From JAZLIC01 sp045617225 (GTDB taxonomy: Bacteria > Bacillota > Clostridia > Monoglobales > Monoglobaceae): a stretch of DNA of 9,565 bases. This document shows, piece after piece, positions 6,886 through 9,565 of this stretch (its first letter is position 1; each line of letters opens with the position of its first letter). The notes under the pieces are model-generated. The model was given only the letters and a program-made list of their open reading frames with translations, was not told the origin of the DNA and made no database searches. Location: positions 1-9,565 of the forward strand of contig JAZLIC010000050.1 of the NCBI GenBank assembly GCA_045617225.1, given 5' to 3'. The position numbers were made by a program, and so were the translations under genes.

Positions 6886-6901
6886 ACACAATATGTTGTG
6901 T
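6886..6901 (+). promoter_or_regulatory. NrdR box 2 upstream of nrdD
   Basis: ACACAATATGTTGTGT is a 16-base near-palindrome with one unpaired central position. It agrees with the NrdR operator consensus at all but one position. NrdR is the ATP/dATP-sensing repressor of ribonucleotide reductase genes, so its occurrence just after the nrdD promoter fits both family and position. The box lies in the transcribed leader about 40 bases before the start codon. Confidence 0.75.
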
Positions 6902-6941
6902 ATAGCAAACATAAAGAATATTTATTTTGGAGGGAAAATAT

Positions 6942-9200
6942 ATGATAAAACACATCATTAAGCGTGATGGCAGAGAGGTTGAGTTCAATATCGAAAAGAT
7001 TGCGAACGCAATTTTCAAAGCTGCCGAAGCAATAGGCGGTAAAGATTACAAAACTTCATTAGAGCTTGCAAATCGTGTTATTGATTTTATCGAGGAGCAA
7101 GGCATATCCGAGCCGACAGTTGAACAGATACAGGATGCGGTGGAAAAGGTTTTGATACGTGCAGGCCACACAAGAACTGCAAAGGAGTTTATCCTCTATC
7201 GTGCGCAAAGAACACGTATCCGTGAAATGAATACACGCCTTATGAAAACCTATGAGGACCTTACCTTTAAGGCGGCAAAAGACAACGACGTAAAGCGTGA
7301 GAATGCAAACATTGACGGCGATACCGCTATGGGAACTATGCTTAAATACGGTTCCGAGGGTGCAAAGCAGTTCTATGATATGTTCATTTTGGACCCCAAA
7401 CATTCTGAGGCTCACAGAAACGGTGACATACATATTCATGACCTTGACTTCTTAACCCTTACAACCACATGTTGCCAAATTGATTTAAACGCATTGTTTA
7501 CAGGTGGTTTTTCAACAGGTCACGGATTTTTAAGAGAGCCGAACGATATTGCAAGTTACAGTGCGCTTGCTTGTATCGCAATTCAGTCAAACCAGAATGA
7601 CCAGCACGGCGGACAGAGTGTACCCAACTTTGATTATGGTATGGCTCCGGGTGTTGCCAAGACATATAAAAAGAAGTTTACAGAAAATTTAGGCCGTGCT
7701 TTTGAGCTTATTTTAAATGACGAAGACGGTATGAATAACGCCAAAGCGTTAATTGAGGAAATAAGTGCAGAAGAAGGCGTTGTTCCTACACTGGCCGGTG
7801 CAGATAAATACGAAACTTTGCTTGCCAAGAAGCTTAAAAAGATGGAGATTAAAGAAGCAAAGAAAATTGTTACTTTTGCATCAAAGGCAGCTCTCAGAGA
7901 GACCGACCGTGCAACATATCAGGCTATGGAAGCCTTGGTACATAACCTTAACACCATGCATTCAAGAGCCGGTGCACAAATTCCGTTCTCCTCTTTAAAC
8001 TACGGTACAGACACATCACCGGAGGGCAGAATGGTAATCAAAAATATTTTGCTTGCGACAGAATCCGGTCTTGGAAATGGCGAAACACCTATCTTCCCTA
8101 TCCATATTTTCAAGGTTAAGGAAGGCGTAAACTATAACGAGGGCGACCCCAACTATGACTTATTTAAGTTGACATTCAGGGTTTCCGCAAAGCGTTTATT
8201 CCCGAATTACAGCTTTATTGATGCGCCTTATAATTTGCAGTATTATAAAGAAGGACATCCCGAAACCGAGACTGCATATATGGGTTGTCGTACACGTGTT
8301 ATCGGTAACGCATATGACCCAAGCCGTGAGATTGTTTACGGTCGCGGTAATTTGAGCTTTACCTCTATCAACCTCCCAAGAATTGCAATTAAAGCCCACG
8401 GAAATGTTGAGATATTCTTTGAAGATTTAGGCAGAAAGTGTGATTTGGTTATTGACCAGCTTTTAGCTCGTTTTAAAATTCAATGTTCAAAGAAAGTCAG
8501 AAACTATCCGTTCCTTATGGGACAAGGTATTTGGATTGACTCTAAGAATTTAGGCCCTGATGACTCTGTTGAGGAAGTTTTAAAACACGGAACATTGACC
8601 GCAGGATTTATCGGTCTTGCCGAATGTTTAAAGTGCCTTATCGGTCAGCATCACGGAGAGTCGGAAACTGCGCAGAATTTAGGTCTTGAAATCATCGGCT
8701 TTATGCGCCAGAAGATGGACCAGGCTACAAAGCAGTATGGTCTTAACTTCTCTTTGATAGCTACACCTGCCGAAGGACTTTCCGGAAGATTTGTAAAGAT
8801 TGATAAGCAAAAGTATGGTATTATAGAAGGCGTTACGGATAGAGAGTATTACACAAACTCTTTCCATATTCCGGTTTACTATCCAATCAATGCGTATGAC
8901 AAGATTAAGCTCGAAGCTCCGTATCACGCCCTTACAAACGGCGGTCATATCACATATGTTGAGCTTGACGGTGACCCAACAACCAACTTAGAGGCATTTG
9001 AGCAAATTATCCGTTGTATGAAAGAAGAAGGCATCGGCTACGGCAGTATAAACCACCCTGTTGACCGTGACCCTGTCTGCGGATACACAGGTATCATTGA
9101 CGATGTTTGTCCTAAGTGCGGACGCAGTGCCGAGGAGCATAACAAAGAAGGCTTTGAGCGTATACCTAAGATTGACCCGTCCTGTTTGGAAATGTATTAA
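6942..9200 (+). CDS. nrdD: Anaerobic (class III) ribonucleoside-triphosphate reductase, glycyl-radical end missing
   Basis: Class III reductases convert ribonucleoside triphosphates to dNTPs without oxygen, using a glycyl radical installed by the activase NrdG. The 752-residue product begins with an ATP-cone domain (about residues 2-92) for allosteric control. The catalytic barrel shows T-T-T-C-C-Q-I-D at 174-181, S-N-Q-N-D-Q-H-G-G-Q-S-V-P-N-F-D at 216-231, P-F-S-S-L-N-Y-G at 348-355, Y-M-G-C-R-T-R-V with the likely thiyl-radical C449, and G-L-S-G-R-F at 612-617. A reduced zinc motif follows (C713, then C-P-K-C at 723-726). The family normally continues with a loop like R-R-I-T-G-Y and about 30 more residues. 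Here it reads I-P-K-I-D-P-S-C-L-E-M-Y (741-752) and stops, so no radical glycine is seen. The ATG at 6942 has GGAGGG 7 bases upstream. An in-frame TTG at 6927 overlaps that site and is rejected. nrdG is not in the window. Confidence 0.93.
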   Translation: MIKHIIKRDGREVEFNIEKIANAIFKAAEAIGGKDYKTSLELANRVIDFIEEQGISEPTVEQIQDAVEKVLIRAGHTRTAKEFILYRAQRTRIREMNTRLMKTYEDLTFKAAKDNDVKRENANIDGDTAMGTMLKYGSEGAKQFYDMFILDPKHSEAHRNGDIHIHDLDFLTLTTTCCQIDLNALFTGGFSTGHGFLREPNDIASYSALACIAIQSNQNDQHGGQSVPNFDYGMAPGVAKTYKKKFTENLGRAFELILNDEDGMNNAKALIEEISAEEGVVPTLAGADKYETLLAKKLKKMEIKEAKKIVTFASKAALRETDRATYQAMEALVHNLNTMHSRAGAQIPFSSLNYGTDTSPEGRMVIKNILLATESGLGNGETPIFPIHIFKVKEGVNYNEGDPNYDLFKLTFRVSAKRLFPNYSFIDAPYNLQYYKEGHPETETAYMGCRTRVIGNAYDPSREIVYGRGNLSFTSINLPRIAIKAHGNVEIFFEDLGRKCDLVIDQLLARFKIQCSKKVRNYPFLMGQGIWIDSKNLGPDDSVEEVLKHGTLTAGFIGLAECLKCLIGQHHGESETAQNLGLEIIGFMRQKMDQATKQYGLNFSLIATPAEGLSGRFVKIDKQKYGIIEGVTDREYYTNSFHIPVYYPINAYDKIKLEAPYHALTNGGHITYVELDGDPTTNLEAFEQIIRCMKEEGIGYGSINHPVDRDPVCGYTGIIDDVCPKCGRSAEEHNKEGFERIPKIDPSCLEMY

Positions 9201-9205
9201 AATAA

Positions 9206-9259
9206 AATTCACACAAAAAGAGGTTGTTTTTTAAGCAACCTCTTTTTTGTGTGTGAATT
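9206..9259. terminator. Bidirectional rho-independent terminator between nrdD and the sigE-like gene
   Basis: A long imperfect inverted repeat starts six bases after the nrdD stop codon. Its core AAAAAGAGGTTG pairs with CAACCTCTTTTT, the lower stem extends through AATTCACAC and GTGTGTGAATT with a 2-base bulge, and the loop is TTTTTTAAG. T-rich runs flank the GC core on both strands, so it can end nrdD transcripts and those of the convergent gene on the right. Confidence 0.9.
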
Positions 9260-9283
9260 CTATAAAGAAATTTTGCCGTTAAG

Positions 9284-9323
9284 GCGGTAGGGGCGTCCCT
9301 ATGTGGCCGCCCGAACATAGGGA
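9284..9323. repeat. GC-rich inverted repeat, probable dispersed intergenic element
   Basis: TCCCTATGT (9296-9304) and ACATAGGGA (9315-9323) form a perfect 9-pair inverted repeat with a 10-base loop. An alternative fold uses GGCGG-TAGGG with CCCTA and CCGCC. The segment is much richer in G and C than the sequence around it and holds no reading frame. Such motifs resemble dispersed non-coding repeats seen in many Clostridia, but one copy cannot prove this. Confidence 0.5.
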
Positions 9324-9348
9324 TTAGAGATTAGGAAATAGGGAATAG
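9321..9348. repeat. Imperfect 7-bp tandem array (RRAWTAG, four units)
   Basis: Four consecutive units read GGATTAG, AGATTAG, GAAATAG and GGAATAG. The array overlaps the end of the hairpin at 9284-9323 and is non-coding. Confidence 0.65.
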
Positions 9349-9354
9349 GTTTAA

Positions 9355-9370
9355 GCCCATCAACGTGGGC
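9355..9370. repeat. Small hairpin GCCCA-TCAACG-TGGGC
   Basis: Five pairs enclose a 6-base loop between the two tandem arrays. There is no T-run on either side, so a terminator role is unlikely. It appears to be part of the same intergenic mosaic. Confidence 0.4.
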
Positions 9371-9383
9371 AGATTATTCGACC

Positions 9384-9402
9384 AAAATCGCAAGGCGATT
9401 TT
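9384..9402. repeat. Perfect hairpin AAAATCGC-AAG-GCGATTTT
   Basis: Eight pairs with a 3-base loop lie between the two genes. On the minus strand this could act as a backup terminator for the sigE-like gene, since the stem ends in TTTT, but no separate T-tract follows. Confidence 0.6.
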
Positions 9403-9414
9403 GCACCGCAATTT

Positions 9415-9445
9415 TGCATTATGCATTATGCATTTTGCATTATGC
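9415..9445. repeat. 7-bp tandem repeat TGCATTA, about 4.4 copies
   Basis: Units read TGCATTA, TGCATTA, TGCATTT, TGCATTA and a partial TGC. The array ends only 4 bases before the last base of the sigE-like stop codon at 9450, so it lies immediately 3' of that gene. The units contain the palindrome ATGCAT. Confidence 0.75.
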
Positions 9446-9449
9446 CACG

Positions 9450-9565
9450 CTATGTATTCAGCATTTTATTTATGTCCCTGCGCAGGCGAACGATAATACG
9501 CTTTTCCAATCTTGAAATATAAGATTGCGATATACCAAGCATATCCGCAACCTCTTTTTGCGTTT
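9450..9565 (-). CDS. sigE: C-terminal end of a SigE-type sporulation sigma factor, 5' part beyond the window
   Basis: Only the last 37 codons are present. They read T-Q-K-E-V-A-D-M-L-G-I-S, then Q-S-Y-I-S-R-L-E-K-R-I-I, and end R-L-R-R-D-I-N-K-M-L-N-T before TAG at 9452-9450. This is region 4.2 of a sigma-70 family factor: a helix-turn-helix whose second helix (about residues 13-22 of the fragment) reads the -35 element. The combination T-Q-K-E-V-A-D-M-L-G-I-S-Q-S-Y-I-S-R-L-E-K-R fits SigE, the early mother-cell factor of endospore formation, better than SigF or SigG (which have Q-V-S-R-L-E) or SigK (S-Y-V-S-R-I-E). The gene is convergent with nrdD and shares its terminator. The name is less certain than the family, because most of the protein lies outside the window. 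Confidence 0.8.
   Translation of the reverse strand, partial: TQKEVADMLGISQSYISRLEKRIIVRLRRDINKMLNT

Noticed and set aside
6927..6941. TTG at 6927 as the nrdD start
   Set aside because: This codon overlaps the GGAGGG ribosome binding site, which is ideally spaced for the ATG at 6942.
7059..7439. Minus-strand frame of 126 codons within nrdD
   Set aside because: It is antisense to the conserved ATP-cone and N-terminal catalytic region of NrdD and has no supporting signals.
9156..9234. A frameshift near the end of nrdD that would restore the glycyl-radical loop
   Set aside because: Reading +1 from 9166 gives L-R-L-T-R-P-V-W-K, with a faint R-x-T resemblance but no glycine, and it continues into the terminator. 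The remaining frame hits a stop codon at once. No simple single-base shift restores the motif.
9296..9323. Insertion sequence end
   Set aside because: There is no transposase, no matching second terminus and no target duplication. The inverted repeat folds on itself as a local hairpin.
9321..9445. CRISPR array
   Set aside because: The repeats are 7 bp, contiguous and without spacers.

Overview
The window looks like chromosome from an anaerobic, spore-forming or spore-descended member of the Bacillota, most likely class Clostridia (an Oscillospiraceae/Ruminococcus-like lineage is my guess). The evidence is the AT-rich composition, strong AGGAGG-type ribosome binding sites, an oxygen-sensitive class III ribonucleotide reductase, the end of a SigE-type sporulation sigma factor, and a housekeeping block in the Firmicutes arrangement around smc, ftsY, rplS, lepB and rbgA.

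Layout. Positions 1-6686 carry five genes, all on the minus strand. In transcription order they are smc (6686-3123), ftsY (3123-2185), rplS (2055-1714), lepB (1637-600) and rbgA (588 to beyond position 1, incomplete). smc and ftsY overlap by one base. A separate promoter precedes rplS, and a hairpin lies between rplS and lepB. Positions 6687-6941 are a divergent control region: an extended -10 promoter fires left into smc and another fires right into nrdD. The nrdD promoter is overlaid by a likely pair of NrdR boxes. nrdD (6942-9200, plus strand) encodes an anaerobic ribonucleotide reductase. It is followed by a bidirectional terminator (9206-9259) and a 190-base non-coding stretch built from hairpins and two different 7-bp tandem arrays. 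The window ends inside the last 37 codons of a sigE-like gene on the minus strand, convergent with nrdD.

How the genes work together. smc handles chromosome folding and segregation. FtsY docks ribosome-nascent chain complexes at the membrane, and LepB removes signal peptides after export. L19 is a 50S subunit protein, and RbgA matures the 50S subunit. The left block is therefore ribosome, protein export and chromosome housekeeping. nrdD supplies dNTPs without oxygen and looks to be under its own NrdR control.

The most notable observation is that NrdD matches its family along its length, including the thiyl-radical cysteine, but ends early. Where the family's glycyl-radical loop is expected (R-R-I-T-G-Y-like), this protein reads I-P-K-I-D-P-S and stops, so the radical glycine appears to be absent. 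Other points worth a second look are the NrdR box pair, a LepB with a roughly 150-residue acidic cytoplasmic extension, an rplS leader that places the start codon in a hairpin loop, and the repeat mosaic downstream of nrdD. I found no CRISPR array, transposase, phage gene, tRNA or rRNA.
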